From: G001797105 sp964528155
GTDB lineage: Bacteria; Chloroflexota; Anaerolineae; Anaerolineales; E44-bin32
Assembly (NCBI GenBank): GCA_964528155.1
Contig: CAZGRL010000060.1
Coordinates: forward strand, 1-21,824
Direction of reading: 5' to 3'
DNA: 21,824 bases
The stretch's first letter is position 1, and the number at the start of each line of letters is the position of its first letter. Below, piece by piece: positions 1 through 8,156 of the stretch. Below the pieces are notes generated by a model. The model was not told where the DNA came from and did no database searches. It saw only the letters and a program-made list of their open reading frames with translations. The translations under genes and the position numbers were made by a program.

Positions 1-30
1 TTGACATGCAGAACCATTGAATGCTATATT
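1..30 (+). promoter_or_regulatory. Sigma-70/SigA-type promoter of the PTS cluster
   Basis: TTGACA at 1-6 is a perfect -35 box. TATATT at 25-30 is a 5/6 match to the -10 box, with an 18-nt spacer and an extended -10 TG at 22-23. Transcription would start near 37, just ahead of the EIIA gene, so this probably drives the whole sugar cluster. The -35 box lies on the first bases of the window, so upstream operator sites cannot be seen. The call is by eye, without a scoring model. Confidence 0.6.
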
Positions 31-52
31 GCCAATCAGGACACACAGAATT

Positions 53-532
53 ATGGGTTCGGATGGGACCATCGCCTTGGTGATGAACGAGGACCTCGTC
101 CGCCTTGACCTGAAGGCAAGAGACGGGGTGTCCGCCGTCGAAGAGCTGGCGGATCTGCTTGAGAAAGCAGGAAAGATCCGCTCGAAGGTCGAATTCATCC
201 GAGATGTGGCCGCACGCGAGCAACTGACCTCCACCAGTATGGGCTTCGGGATCGCTATTCCACACGCCCGGTCCAGCGCCGTGCTCGAGACAGCGCTTGC
301 CTTCGGCAGGAGCGAGGGCTTTCGCTGGAGCGAAAGCGACGAAGATCTGGTGAATCTGGTCTTCCTCCTGGCAGTCCCTGATTCAAACGCCAAGGTGCAG
401 CACCTGCAAATCCTTGCCTCTCTGGCGCGGATGCTGCTCGACGAATCATTCCGGGAGAGTCTGCGGGGAGCTCAATCGCCCCGGGACGTGCTCACTGCGA
501 TTGAGGAGGTGATGCAGCGACGAAACAACTGA
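53..532 (+). CDS. PTS fructose/mannitol-type EIIA component
   Basis: This is the cytoplasmic EIIA domain that takes phosphate from HPr and passes it to EIIB. The protein is a single EIIA domain of about 160 residues. The phospho-accepting histidine is in the motif GIAIPHARS, His71 counted from the ATG at 53. The family-like N-terminus (MNEDLVRLDLKARDG) begins at the ATG at 83, so 53 or 80/83 are both possible starts. The in-frame TTG at 17 is unlikely because it lies inside the promoter. An AGGA at 38-41 precedes the ATG at 53. It is the first gene of the cluster and is followed 72 nt later by EIIC. The family is certain; the substrate is not readable from EIIA. Confidence 0.9.
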   Translation: MGSDGTIALVMNEDLVRLDLKARDGVSAVEELADLLEKAGKIRSKVEFIRDVAAREQLTSTSMGFGIAIPHARSSAVLETALAFGRSEGFRWSESDEDLVNLVFLLAVPDSNAKVQHLQILASLARMLLDESFRESLRGAQSPRDVLTAIEEVMQRRNN

Positions 533-604
533 ACCGCGTTTCCAGAAGTCGGGATATCCCGTTCTTCCTCGGGACTCATCCATAGAAGATGAGGAGAAGG
601 AACC

Positions 605-1650
605 ATGCAAGAGTACATCGATCTACTGAAGAAGACGCGCGAGCACCTGATGACCGGCGTGTCATACATGGTGCCGGTGATCATGGCCGGAGCCGTCCCC
701 ATCGCGCTCGCCCTCATCATTGGCGGCCAGAACGTTGAGGGGCCGCTGGCCGGGTTTTTCATGAAGGTCGGCCAGGTCGGCATGGGTCTGTTCGTCGCCG
801 TGATGGCTGCCTATTCGCCTATGCCGTCGGCGGACGGGCAGCGATCGCCCCCGGACTGATCTGTGGCATGCTGGCCCAGTCTGAGGGTACCGGGTTCCTT
901 GGCGGCATCGTGATCGGCCTGATTGTCGGCTATGTGACCTATGCCATCCGCAAGGTTCAGCTGCGGCGCACGCTTCAACCGATCATGAACCTGGTTGTCT
1001 ACCCTCTGGTTTCCACGCTGATCGGCGCCGTTATCCTGATCTACGTGATCGCCACCCCGGTGTCGTCCGCCATGGGCGGGCTGACGAACTGGCTCAGCGG
1101 GCTGAGCACAGCGAACGCCATCGTGCTTGGCCTGGTCCTGGGGGCGATGATCGGGTTCGACTTCGGCGGACCGGTCAACAAGGTGGCTTACACCTTTTCC
1201 GTGGGACTGATGGGATCCGGCCTATATGGCCCGATGGGAATGTGCGGCCCGGCGATCAGCACCGCCCCCATCGGCATGGCCATCGCCAGTTTCATCTCGG
1301 GCAGGCTGTATAGCGAGGAGGAGAAAGAAGCGGGCAAAGCGGCTCTCGTGCTCGGCCTGGTCACCATTTCCGAAGGCGCAATCCCCTTCGCCGTGGTTGA
1401 CCCGATCCGCGTGATCGTTTCCTCCGTCGTCGGCTCAGCAGTCGCCGGCGGGATCGCCAGCGCCCTGGGCGTGATGAACCACGCGCCAATGGGTGGCGTG
1501 CTGATCCTCCCCGTGGTGGAGAACATCCCTGGCTACCTGATCGCCCTGGCTGCTGGTTCGCTCGTGACCGCGTTCCTGGTCAACTTCCTCAAGCGTCTGG
1601 CGCGGTCAGAGGTGGTGGAGGTCGCGGGCGCAGAGGCTGCCGTTTCCTAG
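605..1650 (+). CDS. PTS fructose-family EIIC permease, split by a frameshift
   Basis: EIIC is the membrane channel that binds and translocates the sugar while EIIB phosphorylates it. The first segment (605 to the stop at 857-859) carries the family N-terminus, with HLMTGVSYMVPVIMAGA and the first membrane segments. The rest (to 1650) is in the -1 frame and carries the conserved GFDFGGPVNKVAY loop and ISEGAIPFAVVDP. At 812-816 the reading can be rejoined by one extra base, giving AAY-(F/I)-AYAVGGRAAIAPGLICGMLAQ, the expected family sequence across the break. The restored protein would be about 348 residues, the normal EIIC length. A strong SD (GGAGAAGGA) precedes the ATG at 605. An unedited second part could only start at the ATG at 868 and would lack the first membrane helices. 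This is either sequencing error or a pseudogene. Confidence 0.88.
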
Positions 1651-1687
1651 CCGCGAGCGCTCAACGGGAGAGCAGGCACAGGAGAAC

Positions 1688-1734
1688 AGCCCCCCGGCTC
1701 GGATTACATCCTGTCAGGCCGGGGGGTTTCTCTC
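1688..1734 (+). terminator. Intrinsic terminator-like hairpin between EIIC and EIIB
   Basis: CCCCCCGGC at 1690-1698 pairs perfectly with GCCGGGGGG at 1718-1726. The stem extends by A-U and G-U pairs to 11 bp, has a 19-nt loop, and is followed by TTTCTCTC. It lies inside the operon, 38 nt after the EIIC stop and 40 nt before the EIIB start, so it would act as a partial terminator setting the EIIC:EIIB ratio. Alternatively it marks the end of an EIIA-EIIC unit. Confidence 0.6.
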
Positions 1735-1773
1735 ACAACTTTCTGGGCGCTATCCGTTCACGGAGGTCGGGAG

Positions 1774-2103
1774 ATGAAGATTGTCGTTGTTACGGGCTGT
1801 GCCGTCGGTATCGCCCACACCTACATGGCGGCCGACGCAATGGAGAAGACGGCCAAGAAGCGAGGCTACGAGGTCCATATCGAGACTCAAGGGAGTGTGG
1901 GTATCGAGAACGAGGCTCCCGCCCGCGACATCCAGGAGGCGGATCTGATCATCGTCGCATCCGATGTGGGGATCGAGAAACCCGAGCGCTTCGAAGAGAA
2001 GATCGTCTACTACGGGATCCCGGCAGATGCGATCAAAGCGCCGGACAAGTTGTACGACCAGGCGCTGGCGTTCTTTGAGGAGCAGAAAAAGTCGGAAGGT
2101 TGA
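1774..2103 (+). CDS. PTS fructose-family EIIB component
   Basis: EIIB carries phosphate on a cysteine and transfers it to the sugar during transport through EIIC. The 109-residue protein is a single EIIB(Fru) domain. The N-terminus MKIVVVTGCAVGIAHTYMAA has the phospho-accepting Cys9 and the GIAHTYMA signature. The family usually has CPTGIAHT; here the two residues after Cys are Ala-Val. The domain is complete, ending with a conserved second half (ADLIIVASDVGIEKPERF). A strong SD (GGAGGTCGGGAG) directly precedes the ATG. EIIA, EIIC and EIIB as three separate polypeptides differ from fused FruA/MngA proteins. Confidence 0.93.
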   Translation: MKIVVVTGCAVGIAHTYMAADAMEKTAKKRGYEVHIETQGSVGIENEAPARDIQEADLIIVASDVGIEKPERFEEKIVYYGIPADAIKAPDKLYDQALAFFEEQKKSEG

Positions 2104-2377
2104 ACGATTGCGTTCGACCCGACGGGCAAGAGGCTGGACCTGGTTCACACTCGCTGACCGTTTATCATCGCCGAATGGGGCGCCGGACGGCGGAGGGATC
2201 GCTTCAACGATAGATCGGCGCCGATCCTGTCCGTCTCCTGAGGCTGCCTCGAAAGGCTCTCGTAGGACCGCGCTCCTCGCCTGGCATGACGTCCGTCTTC
2301 AGGCTGGGAGGATCGCCGCGGTCTCGCGGCCCTCTCCTCCCTGATCTGCGCTGGGCAACTGAGAAAGGCTGTCTCCG
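2104..2377 (+). other. Intergenic leader of the GH38 gene with palindrome and hairpin
   Basis: No gene is visible in these 274 bases. They hold a perfect 14-bp palindrome, GATCGGCGCCGATC at 2213-2226, which could be an operator. A strong hairpin follows: GGGAGGA at 2306-2312 pairs with TCCTCCC at 2335-2341, with an inner GCCGCG (2315-2320)/CGCGGC (2325-2330) stem and a GTCT loop. The hairpin ends 20 nt upstream of the SD (GAGAAAGG, 2361-2368) of the GH38 gene. There is no T tract after it, so it is not a typical terminator. A role in mRNA processing or attenuation is inference. Confidence 0.5.
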
Positions 2378-5107
2378 GTGAAGATCCACCTTGTCACCCA
2401 CACTCACTGGGACCGCGAGTGGTACCGTACCTATCAGGAGTTCCGGATCTTTCTGGTTCGCCTGATGGATGAGTTTCTGGATTACATCGAGCGGGAGCCG
2501 TCCTATTCCAGCTTCATGTTGGACGGTCAGACCGTGCAGTTGGAGGACTACCTCGAGGTCAGGCCGGACCAGCGCGAGCGGCTGCAGAAGGCAATTCGCG
2601 ACGGCAAACTGATCGTCGGGCCGATGTACATCCAACCGGACGAATACCTGCCGAGCGGCGAGTCGCTTATTCGAAACTTCCTGATCGGAATGCAAATCGC
2701 CGGGCAATTCGGGCGGCCGATGTCCGTGGGCTACCTGCCGGACTCGTTCGGACACTGCTCGCAGATGCCCCAACTGCTGCGCGGCCTGGGCATGCAAGCC
2801 GTGGTGCTGTGGCGCGGTCTGTGCGACGAAGATTCCCGGAAGACCGAGATGCTCTGGGAGTCCAGAGACGGCAGCCAGGTGTTGCTCATCTGGATGCCCT
2901 ATAGCTACGGAAACGCGCATCTGATGGGATTGGCGCCGGAAGGCATCCGGGAAACGCTGGAGTCGGCGATCGAAACCATGGGTCCGATGGCGACCACCGA
3001 TAACATCCTGCTCATGAAGGGTTGGGACCATTCGGGGTTCTCGCCCGACGTGCCGGAGATCGTGCGCCAAGCCAGACGGCAGATGGGCGCGACGGTCGAT
3101 CTGGTGCATGGGAACCTGGAAGACCTGGTGGAGGCGGTCCGCGGTGAGGCACCGGACCTGGAGGTGATACGTGGCGAGCTGCGCAAGCCGAAGATGATGC
3201 GCATCCACGCCGGGATAAGCTCGACGCGAATGGATATCAAGCAGGCGATGGTCCGTGCCCAGACGCAACTCGAGCGCTTCACCGAACCGCTGAGCGCTTT
3301 CTCCTGGATCGCAGGACGACCATACCCGACGGACCTGATCAACCGGGCATGGAAATACGTCCTGCAAAGCCAGGCCCACGACAGCATCTGCTGCTGTTGC
3401 ACCGATGAAGCCCTGCGGGCGGTGAAAGGGCGTTTCCGCGACGCGGATGAGGTTTCGCAGGCGATCGAGCGCCAGGAGAGCATGGCTTTCGCCGCGGCTG
3501 TCCAGACGGATGACCGGCCGGGTCATCCGATCATCCTGGTGAATCTGATATCCGACGATCGGAACGAAGTGGTGGAAACGCAGGTTCTGGCACCCTGGGA
3601 GTATGTCGCCCTTGAGCGGAGCGACGGAACCAGGATCCCCTGCCACATTGCCACCAAGCGAGTCGTGCACCTGGGCCTCGACCCTTCCGTCGCCCTCGTG
3701 CAACCGACCGTGGAACGAACCGAAGGCGAGATCCTCGAGGCGGTCGGTCAGCGGCCGGACGATCCGGCGATCTACTACGATCGGGCGGAATACGTCCCGC
3801 TCGCCGGGCGCGCACAGGGGATCAAAGCTTATCAGCTGACCCTCCAGTTTCCGATCCGGGCCGCGCCGGCAATGGGATACGAAACGCTGCACCTGGTCGA
3901 AGACGATGAGCCAGGCTCGCTTCAGACCGATCTGATTTGCGACGGTGAGCGGATGGAGAACGCCAACCTGGCGGTTCGCTTCCTCCCGGATGGATCCTTC
4001 GATCTGCTGGACAAACGCACCGGACGTGCGTACCCGGGACTCCATATCTTCGAGGACAGCGGAGACGCCGGTGACTCGTACAACTTCTCGCCTCCGGTTC
4101 ACGACCGAACGATCACCAGCCACGATCTGAAGGCAGACATTGAGCCGATGCCGGATGGCCCGTTGTGTGTCGGCTTCCGCGTTCGCCTGGATCTACCCGT
4201 GCCCGGCGGCCTGACGGAGGACGGTCTGACGCGAAGTGAGACGACGATCCCGCTTTCGATCGTGAGCGAGGTTCGCCTCTTCTCGGGCTCAGAGCGAGTG
4301 GAGATCCGCACGCTCGTCGACAATCGAGCGGATGATCACCGTCTTCGGGTGCACTTCCCCACCGGTGTTCGATCGGAGGTCTCATTCGCCGAAGAGCAGT
4401 TCGGGGTCATTCGCAGGTTGAACAGCCTGCCTCAGCAGGCCTACTGGGCGGAGCAAGGCTGGGTGGAAGAACCGCTTCCCGTCTACCCGCAGCAACGCTT
4501 CGTCGACGTCAACGACGGTGAGCATGGCCTGGCCATCCTCAATCGCGATCTGACGGAGTATCAGGTTGTGGGTGAGGCAGAGTCGGTGATCGCGCTGACG
4601 CTTTTGAGGGGCGTGGGGGCGATGGGGCGGCCGGATCTGGTGATCCGGCCTGGTCGCGCTTCCGGCCTGGAGGTCGCCACGCCGGCGGGCCTGTGCCACG
4701 GCCAGTTCGAATTCCATTATGCGATCTTTCCCCACAGCGGCGATAGCAGTCGGGTCGCCGAGCAGGCGACGCGTTACAACGTCCCGCTGCGGGTCATTCA
4801 GGCCGGACGTCAACCCGGCACGCTTCCGCCATCTCAGAGCTTTCTTCGTGTCACACCGCCGGGTCTGGTGCAGACGTGCTTCAAGCGTGCTGAACGAGTG
4901 GATGCGCTCATTCTGCGTCTCTATAACGCGACCAACCAGACTGTCGACCACGGGACGCTTGCCTTGAGCGAGGCATTTCAGCGTGCGGTTGTCGTCGATC
5001 TGAAGGAAGACTTGAAGGCGGGGGTCGAAATCTCCCGGCAAGACGGCGTGTGGGGGCTGCCGAAGGTGAAGCCGGGCGAGATACTCACTCTGAAACTCGT
5101 CCGCTGA
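2378..5107 (+). CDS. GH38 alpha-mannosidase (MngB-like)
   Basis: This retaining, metal-dependent alpha-mannosidase has 909 residues, similar in length to E. coli MngB. The N-terminal catalytic domain shows THTHWDREW with zinc ligands His10 and Asp12. The nucleophile Asp122 is in GYLPDSFGH, and a further zinc-ligand His334 is in QAHDSICCCC. The C-terminal half (about residues 380-909) is the beta-rich GH38 C-terminal region. There is no signal peptide, so the enzyme is cytoplasmic and would act on a mannoside brought in by the PTS, as MngB does on phosphorylated mannosylglycerate. The start is GTG, with SD GAGAAAGG 9 nt upstream. Four consecutive cysteines (338-341) follow the zinc histidine. 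The family is certain. Mannosylglycerate as substrate is inferred from context; other alpha-mannosides are possible. Confidence 0.94.
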   Translation: MKIHLVTHTHWDREWYRTYQEFRIFLVRLMDEFLDYIEREPSYSSFMLDGQTVQLEDYLEVRPDQRERLQKAIRDGKLIVGPMYIQPDEYLPSGESLIRNFLIGMQIAGQFGRPMSVGYLPDSFGHCSQMPQLLRGLGMQAVVLWRGLCDEDSRKTEMLWESRDGSQVLLIWMPYSYGNAHLMGLAPEGIRETLESAIETMGPMATTDNILLMKGWDHSGFSPDVPEIVRQARRQMGATVDLVHGNLEDLVEAVRGEAPDLEVIRGELRKPKMMRIHAGISSTRMDIKQAMVRAQTQLERFTEPLSAFSWIAGRPYPTDLINRAWKYVLQSQAHDSICCCCTDEALRAVKGRFRDADEVSQAIERQESMAFAAAVQTDDRPGHPIILVNLISDDRNEVVETQVLAPWEYVALERSDGTRIPCHIATKRVVHLGLDPSVALVQPTVERTEGEILEAVGQRPDDPAIYYDRAEYVPLAGRAQGIKAYQLTLQFPIRAAPAMGYETLHLVEDDEPGSLQTDLICDGERMENANLAVRFLPDGSFDLLDKRTGRAYPGLHIFEDSGDAGDSYNFSPPVHDRTITSHDLKADIEPMPDGPLCVGFRVRLDLPVPGGLTEDGLTRSETTIPLSIVSEVRLFSGSERVEIRTLVDNRADDHRLRVHFPTGVRSEVSFAEEQFGVIRRLNSLPQQAYWAEQGWVEEPLPVYPQQRFVDVNDGEHGLAILNRDLTEYQVVGEAESVIALTLLRGVGAMGRPDLVIRPGRASGLEVATPAGLCHGQFEFHYAIFPHSGDSSRVAEQATRYNVPLRVIQAGRQPGTLPPSQSFLRVTPPGLVQTCFKRAERVDALILRLYNATNQTVDHGTLALSEAFQRAVVVDLKEDLKAGVEISRQDGVWGLPKVKPGEILTLKLVR

Positions 5108-5143
5108 TTGCATGAGCCGATATCGCACGGGAGGCGAAGAACG

Positions 5144-5998
5144 ATGCCCTTGGTGAACATGATGGATGTGCTCGAGCCGGCGTATCAAGCTGGCTACGCC
5201 GTGGGCGCCTTCAATGCAGACAACCTGGAGATGGTCCAGGCGTTTGTTCAGGCGGCGGAAGAGGAGCGGTCGCCGCTGATTCTGCAGGTGAGCCAGGGAG
5301 CCATCCAATACTCGGGGCTGGAGGAGGTGGTCAACCTGACCCGCTTCGCCGCCGAGCGGGCGAAGGTGCCGGTCGTCGTCCATCTGGATCATGGCAAGGA
5401 CTTCGAGCAGAACGTACAGGCGCTCCATGCCGGTGTGACCTGTCTTGGCGTCGACGCGTCGATGCTGCCGTACGAGGAGAACCTCGCGCTCAGTCGCAAG
5501 GTGGCTGAACTGGCGCATCTGGCCGGCCTGCACGCCGAAGCAGGCATCGGCTACGTGCCGGCGCACGGCGAGCAGCCGAGTGATGACGACCTCGAGCGAT
5601 GGAAGACCGAGCCAGGGCAGGCGCAGGCGTTCGTCGATGAGACCGGCGCCGACCTGCTGGCTGTGGCGCTGGGATCCATGCGCAGCATGCGCCAAAGAAG
5701 TGTGCAATTGGACATCGATCGTTTGAAGGAGATCCGCAGCCGAGTCCGTGTCCCATTGGTGCTTCACGGATCGTCCGGGGTGCTTTGGGATAGCGTCAAG
5801 CAGGCGATCGCCCTGGGCGTCGCCAAGATCAATCTGGCGGCGTGCTTCGACCGGCGGCTGGTTGAAGTGATGCGGGCGCGGCTGACCGACGAGCCTGGAG
5901 AGTGGAACTTCCGCAAGATCCTGGGGCCGGCACGACAGGCGGTGAAGGATCTGGCGCGCCAGCAATACCGAATGCTCGGCTCGGATCATCGCGTTTGA
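5144..5998 (+). CDS. Class II ketose-bisphosphate aldolase (GatY/KbaY-like) with His180 to Arg
   Basis: Class II aldolases are zinc enzymes that cleave fructose- or tagatose-1,6-bisphosphate to DHAP and glyceraldehyde-3-phosphate. The ATG at 5144, with SD GGGAGG at 5129-5134, gives 284 residues, the normal length. An in-frame TTG at 5108 has no SD. HLDHG contains catalytic Asp82 and zinc ligand His83, and LHGSSG contains His208, matching KbaY numbering. The third expected zinc histidine (His180, normally in a GT/SxHGM-type motif) is Arg180 here, in ALGSMRSM; the codon is CGC where CAC would give His. The phosphate-binding KINLAACF region is present. The gene follows GH38 closely. Activity as a normal aldolase is doubtful unless another residue replaces the ligand or the base is an error. 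Confidence 0.9.
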   Translation: MPLVNMMDVLEPAYQAGYAVGAFNADNLEMVQAFVQAAEEERSPLILQVSQGAIQYSGLEEVVNLTRFAAERAKVPVVVHLDHGKDFEQNVQALHAGVTCLGVDASMLPYEENLALSRKVAELAHLAGLHAEAGIGYVPAHGEQPSDDDLERWKTEPGQAQAFVDETGADLLAVALGSMRSMRQRSVQLDIDRLKEIRSRVRVPLVLHGSSGVLWDSVKQAIALGVAKINLAACFDRRLVEVMRARLTDEPGEWNFRKILGPARQAVKDLARQQYRMLGSDHRV

Positions 5999-6024
5999 AG
6001 ACTGGATTGGCGAGGAGGTTGGAT

Positions 6025-7124
6025 ATGGCTGATGAGGTCACTATCAGCGTGATCAAAGCCGATGTTGGCGGCCTGGCCGGCCACACCGGGATCCATCCCG
6101 ACCTGGTGGAGATCGCCCGATCGGGTCTGGCGCGGGCGGTTGACGAGGCATTGATCCTGGACGCACACGTTGCCTGGGTTGGTGATGACTTGCAGTTGAT
6201 CATGACGCATCATCACGGCGTGGACAGCGAGAAAGTCCACAAGCTGGCCTGGGAGACCTTCAAGCAGGCCGCCACCCGGGCTGAAGAGCTCAAGCTGTGC
6301 GGGGTAGGGCAGGACTTCCTCAAAGATACTTTCACGGGATCGATCCGAGGCATGGGGCCGAGCCTGGCCGAGATGTCGATCAACGAGCGTAAGAACGAGC
6401 CTTTCGTGGTGTTCATGGCCGACAAGACCAGCGCCGGCGCCTGGAATTTCCCGTTGTACAAGGTCTTTGCCGATCCATTCAACACGATCGGACTGGTGAT
6501 CAAGCCCAGTCTGCTGCGCGGCTTCAAGTTCGAAGTCCACGATGTGCGCAAGCGCAGGCGGATCGTGCTGGCGTGCCCGGAGGAGCTCTACCTGTTGCTG
6601 GGGTTGATCGGCGCCGCCGGTCGTTATGTGGTGAGAGCCGTCTGGACAAGAGACGACGAGATCGCCGCGGTGACTTCGACCGAGTTGCTCAACCTGGAGC
6701 GGGGTGAGCATGTCGGTAAGGAGGACCCGGTCGCCATCGTGCGCGCCCAGTCCCAATTCCCGGCGATGGGCGAGATCATGGAGCCCTTCGCCGCCCCACA
6801 CCTGGTCGAGGGCTGGGAGCGAGGGGCGTATTTGGGCCGTTGATGCCGGTGCCCCAGAACCGCTCCCATCCGAGCCGAAGCGATGGACCACCGCGTGTCG
6901 TTGCACTGGGATTCCAGCTGGCGCACGGCAAGCTCATCGGACCGCGTGACATGTTCGATGATCCAAGCTACGACGAGGCGCGCAGGGAGTGCAATCAGAT
7001 CGCCAACTATCTGCGACGGTTGGGGCCTTTCGAGCCGGCCAGGCTCTCCATGGATGCCATGGCCTACACCACGCTTCCAAAGATCCTGGATCCGTTGGAA
7101 GAACGGTTCGAGGACGTCGAGTAG
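6025..7124 (+). CDS. Archaeal-type fructose-1,6-bisphosphate aldolase/phosphatase, split by a frameshift
   Basis: FBP aldolase/phosphatase (class V FBPase) condenses triose phosphates to FBP and dephosphorylates it to fructose-6-phosphate. The N-terminal block ISVIKADVGGLAGHTG holds metal/substrate residues Asp13 and His20, followed by VGDDLQLIMTHHHG (Asp54, Asp55) and FMADKTSAGAWN. The Schiff-base lysine region reads HVGKEDP, with Lys232. Translation stops at TGA 6841-6843 just after GAYLG. The next frame continues with LMPVPQNRS, DGPPRVVALGFQL, MFDDP and AYTTLP to 7124, which is the normal C-terminus. One missing C at GGCC (6835-6838) would restore GP-LMPVP and about 366 residues. SD GAGGAGG lies 6 nt before the ATG. 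His is found three residues before Lys232, where, from memory, the archaeal enzyme has Tyr229. Confidence 0.88.
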
Positions 7125-7147
7125 TACATCGTGCGGCGCACGCGAGC

Positions 7148-8080
7148 ATGATCTTCACCTTCACGGCAAACCCCTCCCTCGATCGGACCTTCGTGTTGGA
7201 GCGCGCAGAGCTGGGCCGCTACAACCGGGGTGAAGTCACCCGACTGGACTTGGGCGGGAAAGGGATCAATGTCTCGCGCAATCTGCGAGCCCTGGGGCTG
7301 AGCAGCGTGATCGTCGGTTTCTTCGGCGGCCACACAGGTGCGCACCTGGTAGAGGCCTTGCAGGGGGAGGGATACGAGGTGCGCGCGATTGAGGTCAGGG
7401 GCGAGAGCCGGAGCAACATCACCCTGGTGGAGCAGGGGGCAGGGCGCTACACAAAGTTCAACGAGTTCGGTCCGCAGATCGGGACGGACGAGGCGTCCGC
7501 CTTGCTCGCGTTTGTCGATGAACAATCCAGGGTCGACGACGTGTGGGTGCTCTCGGGAAGCCTGCCGCGCGGCCTCACGGATGATTTCTACGGCGAGATG
7601 ACCCAGCGGATCAACGACCGAGGGGCGCGCGCTTTCCTGGATTCCAGCGGCGAAGCCCTGAGACAGGGATGCGCGGCGCGACCGCATCTGGTTCACATGA
7701 ACCAGGCGGAGGTGGAGGGCTACATCGGCGCCGAAGTGACGAGCCTGGATGATCTGCTTTCTGCGGCCAGGCGGATCCAGGCGGACGGGGTACGCGTCGT
7801 CGTGCTCAGCCGGGGCTCGGACAGCGCCTTGCTGGGGAGGGACGGCGAATTTGTCGAGGCCGTACCTCCGAGCGTGCAGGGACAGAACCCCGTCGGCGCC
7901 GGCGATGCCATGATGGCGGCGTTGGTGCTTGGATGCCAGGAAGCCTGGGACATGGAAACGATGGCGCGCTGGAGCGTGGCGGCGGGAACGTCGAGCGCGC
8001 TGGGTGAAGGAACATCGGTCGCTCAGATGGACCAGACGCGGGCGTTTGCCGATGAGGTGACTGTGCGCCGTCTGACCTGA
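7148..8080 (+). CDS. 1-phosphofructokinase-family (PfkB/LacC/FruK) sugar-phosphate kinase
   Basis: This family phosphorylates fructose-1-phosphate (FruK) or tagatose-6-phosphate (LacC) to the 1,6-bisphosphate using ATP. The 310-residue protein starts at the ATG at 7148, only 23 nt after the previous stop; no strong SD is visible, suggesting coupling. It begins with the usual MIFTFTANPSLDRTF. The substrate motif GGKGINVSRNL is at 36-46, TKFNEFGP at 102-109, and the anion-hole/catalytic motif NPVGAGDAMMAALV has Asp253 as base. Its product would be the substrate of the upstream aldolase. Fructose-family PTS systems usually yield fructose-1-phosphate, making FruK the natural partner. Tagatose-6-phosphate kinase is the main alternative. 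Confidence 0.9.
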   Translation: MIFTFTANPSLDRTFVLERAELGRYNRGEVTRLDLGGKGINVSRNLRALGLSSVIVGFFGGHTGAHLVEALQGEGYEVRAIEVRGESRSNITLVEQGAGRYTKFNEFGPQIGTDEASALLAFVDEQSRVDDVWVLSGSLPRGLTDDFYGEMTQRINDRGARAFLDSSGEALRQGCAARPHLVHMNQAEVEGYIGAEVTSLDDLLSAARRIQADGVRVVVLSRGSDSALLGRDGEFVEAVPPSVQGQNPVGAGDAMMAALVLGCQEAWDMETMARWSVAAGTSSALGEGTSVAQMDQTRAFADEVTVRRLT

Positions 8081-8156
8081 GAGGGCGCATCCAGCGGTGG
8101 AGCCTCGCGGTAAGACCGTACGTACGCGAGCGAATGGGTAGAAAGGGCATCCGACA

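Noticed and set aside
17..52. TTG start for EIIA
   Set aside because: It lies between the -35 and -10 boxes of the promoter, so it could not be in that transcript; later ATG/GTG starts fit the family.
805..820. Programmed ribosomal frameshift in EIIC
   Set aside because: No slippery heptamer or following stimulatory structure was recognised, and a single missing base explains the break better.
2204..4123. Long - strand open frame (639 codons) opposite the GH38 gene
   Set aside because: The translation has no family features and is rich in His, Arg, Gln and Leu, as expected from the antisense of a high-GC gene. GH38 on the + strand explains the region fully.
4382..5989. Long - strand open frame opposite the GH38 end and the aldolase
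   Set aside because: It is an antisense shadow of two well-supported genes, with no SD or domain.
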